From NCBI RefSeq assembly GCF_030265065.1, contig NC_080395.1, positions 50,310,001-50,374,000 of the forward strand: a DNA stretch of 64,000 bases. Direction: 5' to 3'. The stretch's first letter is position 1; each line of letters starts with the position of its first letter. The stretch comes from Corythoichthys intestinalis. Its lineage: Eukaryota; Chordata; Actinopteri; Syngnathiformes; Syngnathidae. A model generated the notes under the pieces. That model made no database searches. It saw only the letters and a program-made list of their open reading frames with translations, and was not told the DNA's origin. This document shows positions 1-12,180 of the stretch, in pieces. The position numbers and the translations under genes are program-made.

Positions 1-1603
1 TTTTTTTTTTTTTTGCCAATGTCCCAATTTCACTGATAATCAAGAATATGAATTAATCCTCCTATGTCTTTCCATAACTAAAGCATGATCATGCCAGTAA
101 CACAATTGAGCGCACTAGTATTTTTTTGAACAATTCAAATTGTCAACAACCTCGTCTGATACATTGAAACATAGCATAAAACTACATTTTCTATTTAGTA
201 ATGGGCAGAAAGGGGCACTACGAGAGTTTTCCCTCTCTCTGAGGGATTACGTGAAAACTCATCTCTCTTAAGTGGAGCTCCCTATGGAGGCCTGCCAGGG
301 ACGAGCTATCATGGGAATAATGTTTTAGGCGTTAATGGAATGATGGCAAAACTGCTTGATTTTGTAATTGTTTGATTTTAGATGAAGAGTCCCGTCTTGC
401 GGTAACGCATAGGTGTTTGGAAGTTTAATCCTCCTAATGGAGTTTCTTCTTGGCTGAACGAGGGAAAGGTTTGTGCTTACATTCTTTATGCACCATAACC
501 CTAGCCCTCTTATTTCAAATGGATTGGACATCCAAAGCTGTCAATGGCAGCCTTTGAGTTCACATGATCTTTGCTCCATGAAAAAGGCCTTCAATCCATT
601 CTCCTAATTCTCATAATCACGGGACAATCCTGACATGCCTGTCACCCATCCAAACACACGCGGCAGAGAAGAGAAGAAGAAGGCAAGAAGTTTCGCATGC
701 ATGTTTTATCACAAGCTGCCACAGGGACACAGACGGGAGCACTTAAAGTAGCATTTGCAATCATAACACAAAGTCGAGTAGAAGGTCACAGAGTTCACTG
801 TGTTGAGTGCGTGGTTGTGTTTGTGTCAGTGACTTTTAGCTTAATTTCACTTCACATAGAAACAGATTATCACATAACATTCTCCTTTGTCTTTTAGGTT
901 TATGTATTCAAATTTCATACCGTTTTTTTTTTTTTTTTTTTAGATACAAGTTCTTGTATTGTATAAAATAAGATTTTGCTGGTGTATCTAATTGAGTGTC
1001 CACTATGTTTTAAATATTTCAAATCTTAATTAAAAAAAAAAAAAAAAGGTTAATCTCAAAAAGGGAATTTTGCTGTGAAGTCAACTCTTCTTCTCCATCT
1101 CCTTTTTTACTTTGACCTCCAGGCTTCAGATTGATGAAGGAAATGTCAATGTGGGTTTGCGCTTAAAGTTTGCCCTTGCACATAAAACTGTCTATGTGCT
1201 ATGTTAATGTAATGACACAATAAAACGTGCATATTCCCAACTACTGTATCGCCTAACAGCCTATGCATTTCAATTAAAGCAGCTCACCCTGTGCGCACGC
1301 AGATTAGAGTCACATTGTGGCTCTGATTGGCTGAATTCCCACACGAGTGAATAGTCTCCTTTACGTGTTTGCGTGGCCCAAAGGCACTCTGTTTGAGAAG
1401 TGAATTTGAAACACTTCTATCGGGATGTAGCTCTGATGCAGAGATTCCTATTCATAATCTCACAAACTGTATTAGGAGGTGATGTTGCCCAGCAGTGTGA
1501 GCGTAATTGTGACCAAGAGCCATGGACAGACTGTTGAATTAGCTTGTCTAAATGGAGATGTCCCATTTTTTTGTGTCGACGGGGTAAAAAAAAATATTTT
1601 GAA
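1..1603. other. Probable NHS intron 1, no gene seen
   Basis: No coding exon is recognised here. The stretch holds homopolymer runs (T at 1-14 and about 921-942, A at about 1031-1047). A copy of a short dispersed repeat lies near 521-565, with the core GGATTGGACATCC followed by CAATGGCAG; the same family recurs across the window. Because the first coding exon of NHS lies at 10,596-10,875 on the minus strand, this region is inferred to be intron 1 of that gene. Confidence 0.5.
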
Positions 1604-2959
1604 TGCAAGGGCGTAGGTTTGCATGGGGACAGTAGGGACATAACACTACCAACTTTTCAGAATGCTCAAATTGACTCCACCAATTTTTAAGCCACATTAT
1701 TGGCATTATACAATGAGTTCAGTTATATTGGTAATTTTGATTGTCTTCCAATATGTTGTAAGGATTGAATAGACCACCATACCATTTTTAAGTTAATTAT
1801 TTTCATTATGTTCAGACTTACATTTATCCCTTGTCACTTGCTCAATGTGCTGGTCCATTTTTTCTCCCCCTCAAACACACATTTGATTGGCTGATGACTT
1901 GACCCCCACCCCGCCTCCCTCCACATAGACACACGCACACTCTCACAACCTCACCGACAGAAATACAACATGCCGCCTCCTCCACCCCCTTCAAAGAAGA
2001 GGGATATTAGACGTTTTTTTCGGCCAGCACAAGCTACTGTAAGTAATGTAAAAAGATGTCAATGTAGTGGAGGTTGGGGAAACACCCCTAATTTTGCTTC
2101 TACGTCTGACCTGCATCACAGTTAGCATATCATTAATCTGTGTAAACTTGATAACCTGCAAAACTACTGCGGTCAGGCAAGCCTCCACAAGGAACAACAA
2201 AGGCAAGCTAGCCGACCCTCATTTCGATCATTGTTTGCATTATGTCAATTATCGTAATGCAACGCGGTGGCTTCAGAGTACAAGACCCAAGAATGGGTCC
2301 ACTTCAGAAGGACACTGACATGTAAAAAAAAGTTAAATGAAATCACACATCAGAATTTCATGTGAGTACTTTGGATGCCTTGGATATCTCGTATTTTTTT
2401 CGTGATTTTTTTCCCAAATCACTTTTATATTCCAATAGTTTAGTTTGAGTCTAGGTCCCCCAGAAGTGGACTCATTCTTAGATAGCTCCCCCCTTTTTTT
2501 TTAATAAAGGGACTTTCCTTCAAAATGATCCTTGAGTAGTTTTTGAAAACAAAGGTTGGAATCAAATGTTATATCATGTGAACCAAATTGACATAATAGT
2601 TGGTCCCCCAGGAGTGGACTCATTCTTAGATAGCTCCCTTTTTTTTTTTTTTTTTTTTTAATAAAGGGACTTTCCTTCAAAATGATCCTTGAGTAGTTTT
2701 TGAAAACAAAGGTTTGAATCAAATGTTATATCATGTGAACCAAATTGACATAAAAGTTAGTATAAGTCAATACAGATTCATTTTGCTTTGATTATTTCGC
2801 CTATCAATTAAATAGGTTCATATTCATAAGAAATGTGACTCTGACCTTCGTTAATCTGTTTGGTCTTACTAAAGTCCCAACCCCAGCAAAAAGTGTACAT
2901 GCAGGTTATGCTGTTACATCGTCCATACCAATGTTGAGACCAAACCTACGCCCTTGCAT
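1604..2959 (+). mobile_element. hAT-like DNA transposon remnant with ZMYM1-like N-terminus
   Basis: The ends are inverted repeats: TGCAAGGGCGTAGGTTTG at the left and its complement at 2942-2959. Near 1971 a short reading frame starts MPPPPPPSKKRDIRRFF, which resembles the N-terminus of TTF-type/ZMYM1-like hAT transposases. The rest of the transposase is not recognised, so this is a non-autonomous derivative. The flanking 8-mers match only partly, so the target duplication is decayed or my end placement is off by a few bases. Confidence 0.6.
2454..2752. repeat. Two-copy tandem duplication, period about 148 bp
   Basis: A unit beginning GGTCCCCCAG at 2454 starts again at 2602 with few differences, and each copy contains a variable poly-T run. 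It lies inside the hAT remnant. The minus-strand reading frame across it is only an effect of the duplication. Confidence 0.85.
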
Positions 2960-4918
2960 AAATGCCATTACATTTAGTATTTGCAAGTATTGTAGTGAAA
3001 CATGAAAGTCACAGTAAACCTGATTTTTCTCTGATTTTATGTTGGTCATTGCAACCTTACCTCCCTATCTTTTCATATTCTACATGTTCACACCACAAAC
3101 GCAGCACTACACTTGCTTTTCTTTCATGCGTCTCACTCTTTCGCACTGTTATCAAACTTTCTCCTCTCTTCCCCTCTCCTGCTTGTGTCTGGCTGGAAAT
3201 CAAAGTGCATTAAACATTAAATATGCTGTCAAGAGGCACGCTGCGGATGATGGGGAAAGTAGGGCAGTGAGGAATGTGAGGTATAGAAAGAGGAGGGGAG
3301 AATGGACACATGATGTAAGCAATGCATGAAGGGCAACACATTGAAGGCTTTTCACATTTCCATCAAGCCTGTTCCAGTGATAAATTACTGCTTGAATTCT
3401 GAAAAGAATTAGTTCTTATTGCACAGTATGTTTTTTTTTATTTTATTTTGATCTACTTAAGGAGTTGAATCAGTACTTCTAGTTTTTACCAAGTATTATT
3501 ACCAAAGTATTTCCACTTCCACGTACAGAGTGCGTGTACTTTCACCGCACGATGATGTAGTGATCAATATCTGTATCCCTGAATCAGAAATAAAAACTCC
3601 ACCTACATTCTACTTTTCTGCCTATATTTTTATTCAAGAGTATCCTTCTCTACATGATCTTCTCTACTTAGCGGTGTCTAGCAGTGCAACAATAACAAGT
3701 TCAAATCCAGTTCCAAGCAGAGAGTGACAGAGTGATTGACTCAGCGGAAAGGTTAAAGCACACATCTCCCTCTTTTCTGTTACTAGGCAGACTGAAGAGA
3801 TGGAGCAGTAAACCCCCTGGCCACATTGGCAAATTCAAAGTTTGCTTTGAGGGCAATCTATTTTCCATAAGATAAATATCTGAAAATCCCTACTTCTGTT
3901 TAGTGTTCAGATCTCTATAAGTACACTACGACTCCCCAATCAAAAAAATTCCATTAAATTTCAATGAAAGATAATCTTCAACTTCATTTTGACAAATGCT
4001 ATTTTGTGGCATCTTAAAAACAAGGAACTACGGTATGTTTGAAGATACTTCATTTATCATTAAATGATAACGAGAACACACTAAAAAAGCAACACAGAAA
4101 GACGCAGAGCTGTCTGACAATTCTCTCCAGGTCCACATTTACTCTCGGGATATCACGCAGTCTTCTGAGTCATCTAAATCTAAAACGTGCCTGTTTGATG
4201 TGGCATTTTTCGCAACAATTCATTATTTCCCCCGGGCTTTGCAAAAATGCAGCATAGCCACAAGCAAACTACGTCCCCATCTCTTGTGGGCTTTGACTTG
4301 TTTGATAAGAATAGATTCTAAAAAGCAAGTGATAATTATAAGCGGAAGCTGAAATTTCTTTGAAGTAGTCTTTGTGCATTAGGTTTTCAAATAAAAATCT
4401 CCTTCCAAACTTTCTTGTACTGTATAACGTCGCGAACTCAAGCTTGGGGGGGATATTCACGTGTTCGCTGAAAGTGTTATAGATAATGGATGGATGGATG
4501 GATGGATGGATGGATGGATGGATGGATGGATGGATGGATCGATCGATAGGCATTGACTGCAAGAGACATCCAATCTATTTGAGTAGTATGCTTTATGTCA
4601 TCACTAGTTAAGCAACTTGGCTCAGTCAACAAACTACATGTTCCAAGTAGTAAAAATATGCACTAATTTACAACAACATGCTATCAAAACTATTAATAAT
4701 ATTGTTACAATTTACTATCTAGCACCTTTTGCTTTACGAGTTCTACTAGTAGCCTACAGATGTCAACTAGTGTACAGATTTGCCTCAAACGGATTTGACA
4801 AACAATTAAATTGAATTACAATCTTACAATAAGACCATTTAGTCGCAGTCTGGAGTCCTGAATCTGCCCAGAGACCAAAAATTCAAAATAGGGCCCTGAG
4901 GATCGATGCATATACATG
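2960..4918. other. No gene seen (probable NHS intron)
   Basis: I see no exon-like coding block with splice sites here. The only clear structure is the GGAT microsatellite at 4486-4539. Short reading frames in the stretch are low-complexity or lack any family resemblance. Confidence 0.5.
4486..4539. repeat. (GGAT)n microsatellite
   Basis: About 13 perfect tandem GGAT units, followed by a short GATC-rich step. Such tails are also found at the 3' ends of fish LINEs, but no LINE body is visible beside this one. Confidence 0.95.
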
Positions 4919-6667
4919 TAGGGTTGCCACCTTTCAGAAATAGAAATAAGGGACGCCCCCCTCAGGCCCAAAACCTTACGGGCGAAAAATAGGGGCATCC
5001 CCAAAACTCCTAAAATGCATAGAAATGTATCTTTTTTTAGATGCGAGAACTATATTGTGCACGATGTGGGCATGGCAGTTTCCTTGCAGCAGACTGTTTT
5101 TTTTTTCTTTTCTGCAGGTTAGTGAAACTGAAGTTATGAATATCATAATTAACATTTGTGTTGTTGGCACTGAATCCGGTCTCGTCATCCAATGACAAGC
5201 CAAATTTCTTAAGGGAATGTTGCAGGAGAGCAACAATTCCAGCAGCTGAGTCATCTGCATTCTCTATGAAGTCCAGCATTTTGTTGGTGACCCCAGACTC
5301 TGGACTGAAGTACTGGACAGCAAGGGGAAACATCTTCCTGCTCAATTTATTCGAGGCATCAGTCTGTATGGAGAATGGGATGGGTGACGTTAAGATCTTG
5401 AGCACATCACCCACTGCCTTTGAACCCAGGACTTGTTTCAACAATGCCTCTTGCTTTTTTCTCCCCAAAGTCATTTTCTTCACCATTTTGGAATCACATA
5501 AAAATCTTCTGATTGAGCCTGTGTCCACAGTCAGCACTATTGTAGCTATGGCCACGTTTTACTGTGTGGTATGCCTGTGTCACCTCAGCTGCAGTAATTT
5601 AGAAGGTTGGCGTGTGATGATGTCAAATTATTGCTTTCATTTTGGTATCACTATTAATCAATCAATAGATAGGATATATTCGCAATAGGACTATTTATTC
5701 AGTATTTATTTGCTGTTAATCTATTAGGAATAATTCCAAATGAGGAGCATTAGTTAGCATAACAAAATAAGATGTTCTTTATGGGTACATAAATCCATTC
5801 CATCTTGATTGATAATAAATGCATGTTTCAAAATAAAAAATGGAAAAAAAAATCAACATTCCTGAAAATAATCAACCATAGTAGCAACTGTAATAGCCTA
5901 GCTATGCTCCTATCAATGCAAGATGTATGAAGGTAAATATAAATATAGCCTATATGTTATCCATATAAAAGAGCATAATAACATACCAAATCAAGCTCAG
6001 GGGATGTTTCAGGTACAAAGAAGTGTGACGAAGGCTCTTCTGGGCTTATTCCGTTTGTGGAGGTCCCTTGCAGCATGCTGTTTTACACCTCCGTGAGACA
6101 CTGCAAACACTTTCCTGCCTGCCTCGCAGTTCGCTTTAAAATCATCATCAGTACTCTATCGGGCCACGGGTTACCCTCTTCCCACTCCAGTCTATTTTTT
6201 GGAGACGTTTCCTCTTTTGAGGATGAGGTGGGGTGTTCTGACTCTTGAGCGTCTGCTTTTGAAGACATCTTTGTTTTGAAAACGCGCGGGGCGGTGCATT
6301 GAGCAGAGCGAGTGAGGTATCTAGGCAACGAACCCGGAAGTGGAGCGCAGTGCTGGGCAGACAGCAGCAGGCAGGCAGATAACCATCTTGCTGTCTTTGA
6401 TATCTCCTGCCCTTTTTTCATTATTGTTGGCTCAGTGTTCACTCATGAGCGCAGGTATGTGTTTGTGTGTGACAGACGTGCACAGGCTGGACGCACCGCC
6501 GCCCAACCCCTCCCAGCCGCCGGAGCCGCGGGTCGCGTGGGGTCGCCCCATGGGACAACTGTGAATTACGGAATAAACTGCGTTCTGTATTGGTTCGATA
6601 CAGAACGCAACTTTTAATTCCCAATTACGGAACAATTCCGTATTTCAAGGGACGGGTGGCAAGCATA
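4919..6667 (-). mobile_element. hAT transposon with intact 8-bp target duplication
   Basis: The element is flanked by the perfect 8-bp direct repeat TATACATG (4911-4918 and 6668-6675), as expected for hAT insertion. The ends share the inverted core TTGCCACC. Minus-strand frames inside encode parts of a hAT transposase: an N-terminal piece starting MSSKADAQESEHP (about 6083-6268) and a central piece at 5037-5555. The transposase is incomplete, so the copy is probably inactive. It lies in the presumed NHS intron. Confidence 0.8.
5037..5555 (-). pseudogene. hAT transposase central fragment
   Basis: The frame contains PFSIQTDASNK and KMFPLAVQYFSPESG, followed by FIENADDSAAGIVALLQ and ETGFSANNTNVNY. 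This pattern, with a first catalytic Asp in an S-x-x-TDASN context and a later SADN-like motif, matches the catalytic core of hAT transposases found in many fish proteins annotated as zinc finger or ZBED-like. The C-terminal dimerisation region is missing. The residues after about 140 (KRKKKQSAARK) are probably intron or repeat sequence. It was once a DNA transposase acting on the surrounding element's ends; here it is a fragment. Confidence 0.7.
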
Positions 6668-7176
6668 TATACATGCCTTGAAAATATACCAAACAAATTT
6701 CACTCTGATCACCAATAACAGGGGAGGAGCAATTTTTGTTTGTGTACTACCCAAGAAGAACATCAAGTACAGAGTAAGTGAGATTTTGAAGCCTCCCTCC
6801 TGGCGGTCTAAAAAGAAATGTCTTTAATCTCCCTTGGTGCCGATGTACAGTATATAATTCTTGTTTCCAAATTTCTGTCATTTAATTACTTGCCGCTCAC
6901 TTCCCGCAAACGTAGTTGGATACGTTGTTGAGAGTTGGAAAAAGTAAGTAACAAATTCAAAAGCAAGAGTTTATTTATATTTAACAATTTATATTTCCCT
7001 TTTATTGAATGCTGCTCATTTTCTGCCTTAGGCTTTTCAGAAATAGTCATCCAGCAGAGATCATTGTTTGACATTAGTTGCTAACGTTAGTTGCTAACGT
7101 TAGCCAGTCATGCGTAGGCTATGTGAGCTGAGTATTTTGTAAAGGAGATGTTTCTGTGCATCGTTAAGGCTGATTA

Positions 7177-7480
7177 AAGGCTGATTTATGCTTCTTCGTT
7201 CCAGTGGAGCAACGGCGTAGACGTTACGCCGACATTGCGCATTTGAAGTTCTGCGTCCAGGGAACGCGTTGCTCTGTAATTCACCGCCATGCCGCTAGAG
7301 GGGTGTGGCTTTGTCTTTGTACGATTTTGGGGGACTCTTGTCGAATTCCTTTAGTTTTCCATCGGTCATTGACAGCAATGGCAACGGAGATGGAACGTGT
7401 CTATTTGCAGCTGTAGCTAATCAACATTGCACAACAAATGTTGTTAATACAAATGTTGAAGCAGAAGCATGAATAAGCCT
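7177..7480. mobile_element. Harbinger-type MITE
   Basis: About 304 bp with terminal inverted repeats: AAGGCTGATTTATGCTTCTT at the left and, as its imperfect complement, GCATGAATAAGCCT at the right. It is flanked by TTA on both sides (7174-7176, 7481-7483). Short length, long TIRs and a 3-bp TWA-type target duplication fit PIF/Harbinger MITEs. No coding capacity is seen. Confidence 0.65.
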
Positions 7481-9584
7481 TTAGTCGTTTGCCCCCCCCA
7501 AAAAAAAATGTTTTATCAACAGCTGCCACGAATACCACTGTATTAAAGCTTTATCCTGTGGATGTACCATAACCTCATCTTAATTTTGACATCGAAGTTC
7601 AATAGTAACCCGAAAAAAAGTTCCACAGGCTTGACTGTGGCTTATCTCATATTGTGTTTAGTAACGCCTAATGGATCCTCCTGATTGCTCATCATAACAG
7701 ATGACGAGTGAACACAGCATAACACCACACTTTGCTTTTTCTGCAATATCAGCCATCTGCCAAGCGCTAAGTCCAGGATCAATCCCAGTTTGCAGCATAT
7801 TGACGGTCTTCTGTGCCGAGTGGCTCAACAAACAAGTAAGGAGACTCAGTTGGAACTCAGTCTAAAAGTGGAAAATAATACTAAAATAATGCTTTCCTCT
7901 GGGTGAGCTCTGTTTTTACTGTATGGCAACAAAGAAAAGAAAATAAATTGAATAAAAATAGCATATATTTGGTAAAGTTCCAAGTTTGAAATTTGGCTAT
8001 GAGGACACGAAGCATAAATGCAGCCAAGTTTAAATCCCAGACAAACAATCGTTGGATATTTGGCCACCATGGACTTTTGGTAACTTTTTCTCTACTATGC
8101 ATTAATTATTAGGCAAATACATCTTTGTTTTAATAATACCAGTATACACAATTTATGTCAGATTTGGCCTGTTTTGGCATTCGACACCTAATGAAATCCC
8201 TTTTTTTTTTTTTTTTTTTTTGCAAAGAAATTGATGTTTTTCCTTAATTTCCAAAAATGTCATCCTTTTGTTACAGGTGCTACAAATGTTTGTATACTCT
8301 GGGGCTGTCTTCTAAATGGATTTTAGATTTACAATTTGGGCTAGATGAGTCCAAGCCATTTAAATGTGTATTTTAATGGACAGTTTCACAGGCGTCCTTC
8401 AAACCGTTTGTTGTTTCACCACATTTGTACAGGTTGCCACAGAAACATTCACCCGCCGCTCTATAAAGAAACATGGGAGAATTACGAAATAGTGATGAAG
8501 TGAAACAAAACAGGAATGATCTTAGAATTTTTTTTTTTAGGACTGTATGATTTTTTGGGGGGGTGTGAGAGCAAAAATCTTATTTTTTCCTCATTAGGTC
8601 AATTTCAGTCAAAGAAAACCATATTCGTATGTAAAATAAACAATTTTGTACACAATTGGTCCTATTTTATTCATAAAATTTAGAATACATTCGGTTTAAT
8701 ACTTATATGAGATACAACCGTTTTAGGGAACCACCTCATAAGGGTTACTGAAGATAGTAACTATAAACTGCTACATCAGATTGACTGGTTCTCTAGTCAA
8801 ACATTGCTTGGAGGTTTGGTGTTTATGGGCTTTCTTACACGCCTTGACTCCAAAGTCACGCCATTCTTTTCTACGTTGGAGCGAATACGCAGCTGGCAAA
8901 CAACCTTGCTGGCACGTCATTGTGTCAAGATGCAACAATTTATCACAGTTGCACCATCAGAGCTGAATTAATTGTGCTACACAGCAAACACAGCAAACGT
9001 GGACATAATGTTCCCTGATGATGAGGGAGACGAGGACTACAACCATACAGGTGATCATCATTGCATGCAGTCTATGCAGTAGCCTCTTATAGCAAACTTA
9101 CTGTAATTCATTAAAGTATTAAATCAATGAACAATTTTAGAAAACATATATAACATTATAGCAGATTGAATGTTGTTCCTGAAAGCATTAATAGCCTGTG
9201 GACCAGTAATCAAGAGATCTTAAACAAACAAGATGCACAATATCAATATTAAAAATATATGCAATCCTTAACCACCATATGCTATCTATCTATTAATTTC
9301 ATATCTATTACATAGGGAAAGGAGTAAAAATTTGGTTAACATGTTTTGCATAAGTGCACACACCTTCTTGTTAATAGGGATTGGTGACAGCGAGGGTATT
9401 TATTTTTCATCTAAAATTATGAATGAAGAAAAGGGGCTGCAACAAAAAGGCTTATTTTTTTTGTAGAGGGAAAAAGCGCACGTGCTTTAGCACCACTCAG
9501 GCTTGATGTGTGCACATGCATCCTCATAAACCTCAAAGATCGGCTCTTTGCTTGATGATGTGGGAACACAGTTCCATTTCAATC
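7481..9584. other. No gene seen (probable NHS intron)
   Basis: AT-rich sequence with poly-T runs (8202-8221 and near 8529). I recognise no exon, RNA gene or transposon ends. Confidence 0.5.
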
Positions 9585-9770
9585 ATAGGCTGCCATTAAC
9601 GGCACTAGAAGTCCAATCTATTTTGACTGGAAGGCCTGGCAGCAAATACTAGAATAAAAATGGATTGAAAATCTAATACCGTCATTAGCATTGAAAGGTG
9701 AGCATTCACTGTCAGTTCTCCCAGTATAAATTGGACGTCTATCGTTGTCAATGGCAGGCAATGTGTTTAT
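9585..9770. repeat. Copy of short dispersed GTCCAAT-type repeat
   Basis: Contains the alternating blocks GCCATTAAC, AAGTCCAATC, TTTTGACTGGAAGG and TGGCAG, and then a second set with GGACGTCTATCG and GTCAATGGCAGG. The same blocks recur at 15,657-15,880 and several other places in the window. Confidence 0.7.
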
Positions 9771-10595
9771 AGACACTTATCAAATTTGACCCAGAACAGC
9801 CTCAGTGTAAATTACCTTGGCATTAAAATAACTTCATTTTAAGGGTGTAAAAATTAAAAACGAGATTTGCCAAATGTCAAACAAGTTAAAATTTGAAGGA
9901 TTTCAATAGCGGCAGAATAACAGGAGCGAGGCCTCGCTGTAGCTGCTGCAGAGGACATAAATAATATGTAGCTGTTGTTACATGAATGTTGTCTTTTGTT
10001 GACGGCAGTCGAGGCTTATCTTATGCCGGCCGTGCATGAGAATCGGTGCTCGGTCACATCCTCGTCACGACCATCGGAAGTCGTCTGCACGGCCACGCTG
10101 CTGCAACATGGTCAGGCGGACTCATTATCGATGCTGGGATGGTGCCGCTGCATGTGAAAAGGGTGGGAATGGCGCGCGCGCGCGGGTTAGCAGATCGGCG
10201 CGCGCGCTCACGCACTCATATTTCAAAATAGTCGCGTGTGCAGTTGCGAATGTGACGTTCTTCATAGATCAAATGCGGCCGTGTGCGTGCTTGCGTGGGT
10301 GTGCGCAACCCGCAGTAACGGAACAGCGATGCTGGGCCAATGCAGCGGCAACACACGCCCCTGACACACACACGTATAGGCGCGCGCGTGCAAATTTTCA
10401 CTCCCTGTCTGGATAGACAACCGGGACTTAATGTGTGCAAATTTGTGTCGAGATCACCTCATACATGGGTCTGCACCCTTCGAAGCATGAACGCACACTC
10501 TGGTTGAATGAGTGTCTCAGTAACACACACATGGCTCAGGTGGGTGCATTTTGGGGCAGAAAGGGGGGCGAGGGGCGTCATCCGCTTCTACTTAC

Positions 10596-10875
10596 GCACT
10601 GCCTCCTTTTTGGGGTCCAGGGCACTGGCGTGCTGCTGGATCTGGCCTATTTTGTTCTGGAGCCCCCAAACCCGCTGGCTGGTGCTGACGATGTCGTTCT
10701 CCAGCTCCTGGAACAAGGAGCAGGCGTGCCGGGCCAGGTCGGACAGCTGTCGCAAGGTCCGGGACAGAACCACGTTGCTGATGGCGCACAGGTCCTCGAA
10801 GAGCATCCCCTCATCGTTGGGGATCTGGTGCCTGCACAGAAGCGGGGGCTCCACAATCCTTTTGGCGAAAGGCAT
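10596..10875 (-). CDS. nhs: NHS first coding exon (WAVE homology domain)
   Basis: The protein starts [10 protein letters not shown], the hallmark opening of NHS, with later residues [20 protein letters not shown] and [15 protein letters not shown]. This is the WAVE homology domain that links NHS to the Abi/Nap1/HSPC300 actin-regulatory complex; the full protein affects lamellipodia and cell shape. The start codon is 10,873-10,875. The exon ends after 93 codons plus one base at a GTAAGT donor (10,595-10,590). No later exon is recognised to the left, as expected from the very large first intron of NHS. The family also has NHSL1 and NHSL2, but AKRIVEP favours NHS itself. NHS and ACE2 are also neighbours on human Xp22. 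Confidence 0.88.
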
Positions 10876-10991
10876 TTTGCACGCCCAGAAAGACACTCGG
10901 AAAGCAAATGTAAAATCCCAGCGTGTAGAAAAGGTGCAAAGAGGGACAACATCCAAACCAGTAGATCCGAAACGTGCAGCCTGGCGAGCTT

Positions 10992-11051
10992 TCAGGTCGA
11001 GCGCGCGTTATTCCCGAGCGGAAATCCAAAGTTCTCCTTGAGATCCTCCAT
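10992..11051 (-). promoter_or_regulatory. Upstream ORF in NHS 5' leader
   Basis: An ATG in a strong context (ACCATGG) lies 174 bases upstream of the NHS start and opens a 19-codon frame beginning MEDLKENFGF and ending in TGA before the main start. If the transcript begins further upstream, this uORF would be met first by scanning ribosomes and could damp NHS translation. Conservation is not testable here. Confidence 0.4.
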
Positions 11052-11052
11052 G

Positions 11053-11095
11053 GTGCTGCTGCTGCTGCTGCTGTTGCTGCTGCTGCCGCTGCTGG
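11053..11095. repeat. CTG/CAG trinucleotide run beside NHS 5' leader
   Basis: Nearly perfect CTG repeats on the plus strand (CAG on the NHS sense strand) with TTG and CCG interruptions, directly upstream of the uORF start. The interruptions suggest a stable allele. Confidence 0.85.
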
Positions 11096-11249
11096 CCGAC
11101 TAAGGGCATCACTCACACTCCCGCTCACACACCCGCGTACACGCATGCAGTCAGGACACGGCTAAGCTCAGGAGCTCAGGTCAGTGGTGTGAGGAGGAGG
11201 ATGCGTGTCGCCTCTGCGATCACGGACGGGCTCGCCTCCGCGCACCGTC

Positions 11250-12180
11250 AAGGCGACAAAAAAACAACAGAGCATTTGGAAGAACTCGAGGGTGATTTTC
11301 AAAATAAGAGTTATCTTCAAATACTTGACTAACATCGATGGATGGAATATTTGTCATCGTGAGGTGCATCTGGCTTTTATTTCCAAGTGTTCCTTTTCCG
11401 GTGAAAGCTACAGCGCGTTTGAATAACTTTATTCTACTTGATGCTGTGACATGGCCAGTGTGAAGCCCGTTGTGGCGAAAGAAAGTGATCAAGACAGCCT
11501 TCACGTGACAGATTTTTTAAAAATTAAAAATCCAGGGAGTTTGTTTTACATATGTGTCCTAATATTTCCAGAGATCTCTAAATCGTAGGTTTCTTTAAAG
11601 GATACGTGTCTAAAGGAAAATCAGTTTTTCAAAACGATTTCGGTGGCTCGTTCAACGCAAGAGAAATTAAGATGTCTTATTTTTTCCCTTTTAGCCCTCT
11701 GTAGGGAACATCAGGGGGGTCACTAGCTTTTAAGAATAAGGGGGGCTTAGCCCCCAGGAGATGACCAGGATGTAAGTGAACGTAGTGTTATATAGATACA
11801 TATATATAAATGTGTAATCATAGACGCTAATGCCGTGACTTTGACTCACAACACAGTAATTGTTCGTTCCCAAATATTTGTAAATCGCACAGATTACATT
11901 TTTGGCACGAATGTGACGAAAATGTCTGTAATTTCAAACCCTGATAAATACAACTAATTTCTTGATTTTTAATTTCTTGTGTGTGTGTGTGTGGGGGGGG
12001 GTGTCTATATATAATCATCTTCTTGGCTTTCTCCACTTTCTTTCATTACTCTCCTACTCACCTTTACAACAGAGGTCTCTCCCCTCTTTGCTCCTCTGCG
12101 CTGACTCCTACAGGTCAATAAAGGCGGTTGAGTGATTATTATTAGTGTATTATTATGACCATGTACTGACGATAATCATA
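11250..12180. other. No gene seen
   Basis: Upstream flank of NHS. A GT-rich/G-run tract occurs near 11,980-12,001. No exon or complete transposon is recognised. Confidence 0.5.

Larger units (their letters stand above)
9990..11250 (-). promoter_or_regulatory. CpG-rich promoter region of NHS
   Basis: CpG dinucleotides are dense here against an AT-rich background, including alternating CG runs near 10,170 and 10,200. The region surrounds the first coding exon of NHS and extends upstream of its start codon. A transcription start cannot be placed from sequence alone. The CTG/CAG run and a small upstream reading frame lie in what should be the 5' UTR. Confidence 0.6.

Noticed and set aside
4486-4539. 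CRISPR-like or coding repeat at the GGAT array
   Set aside because: Simple tetranucleotide microsatellite without spacers; its translation is a low-complexity artefact.
10020-10420. Several overlapping GC-rich frames around 10.0-10.4 kb
   Set aside because: They result from CpG-rich low-complexity sequence in the NHS promoter region. No domain or splice logic.
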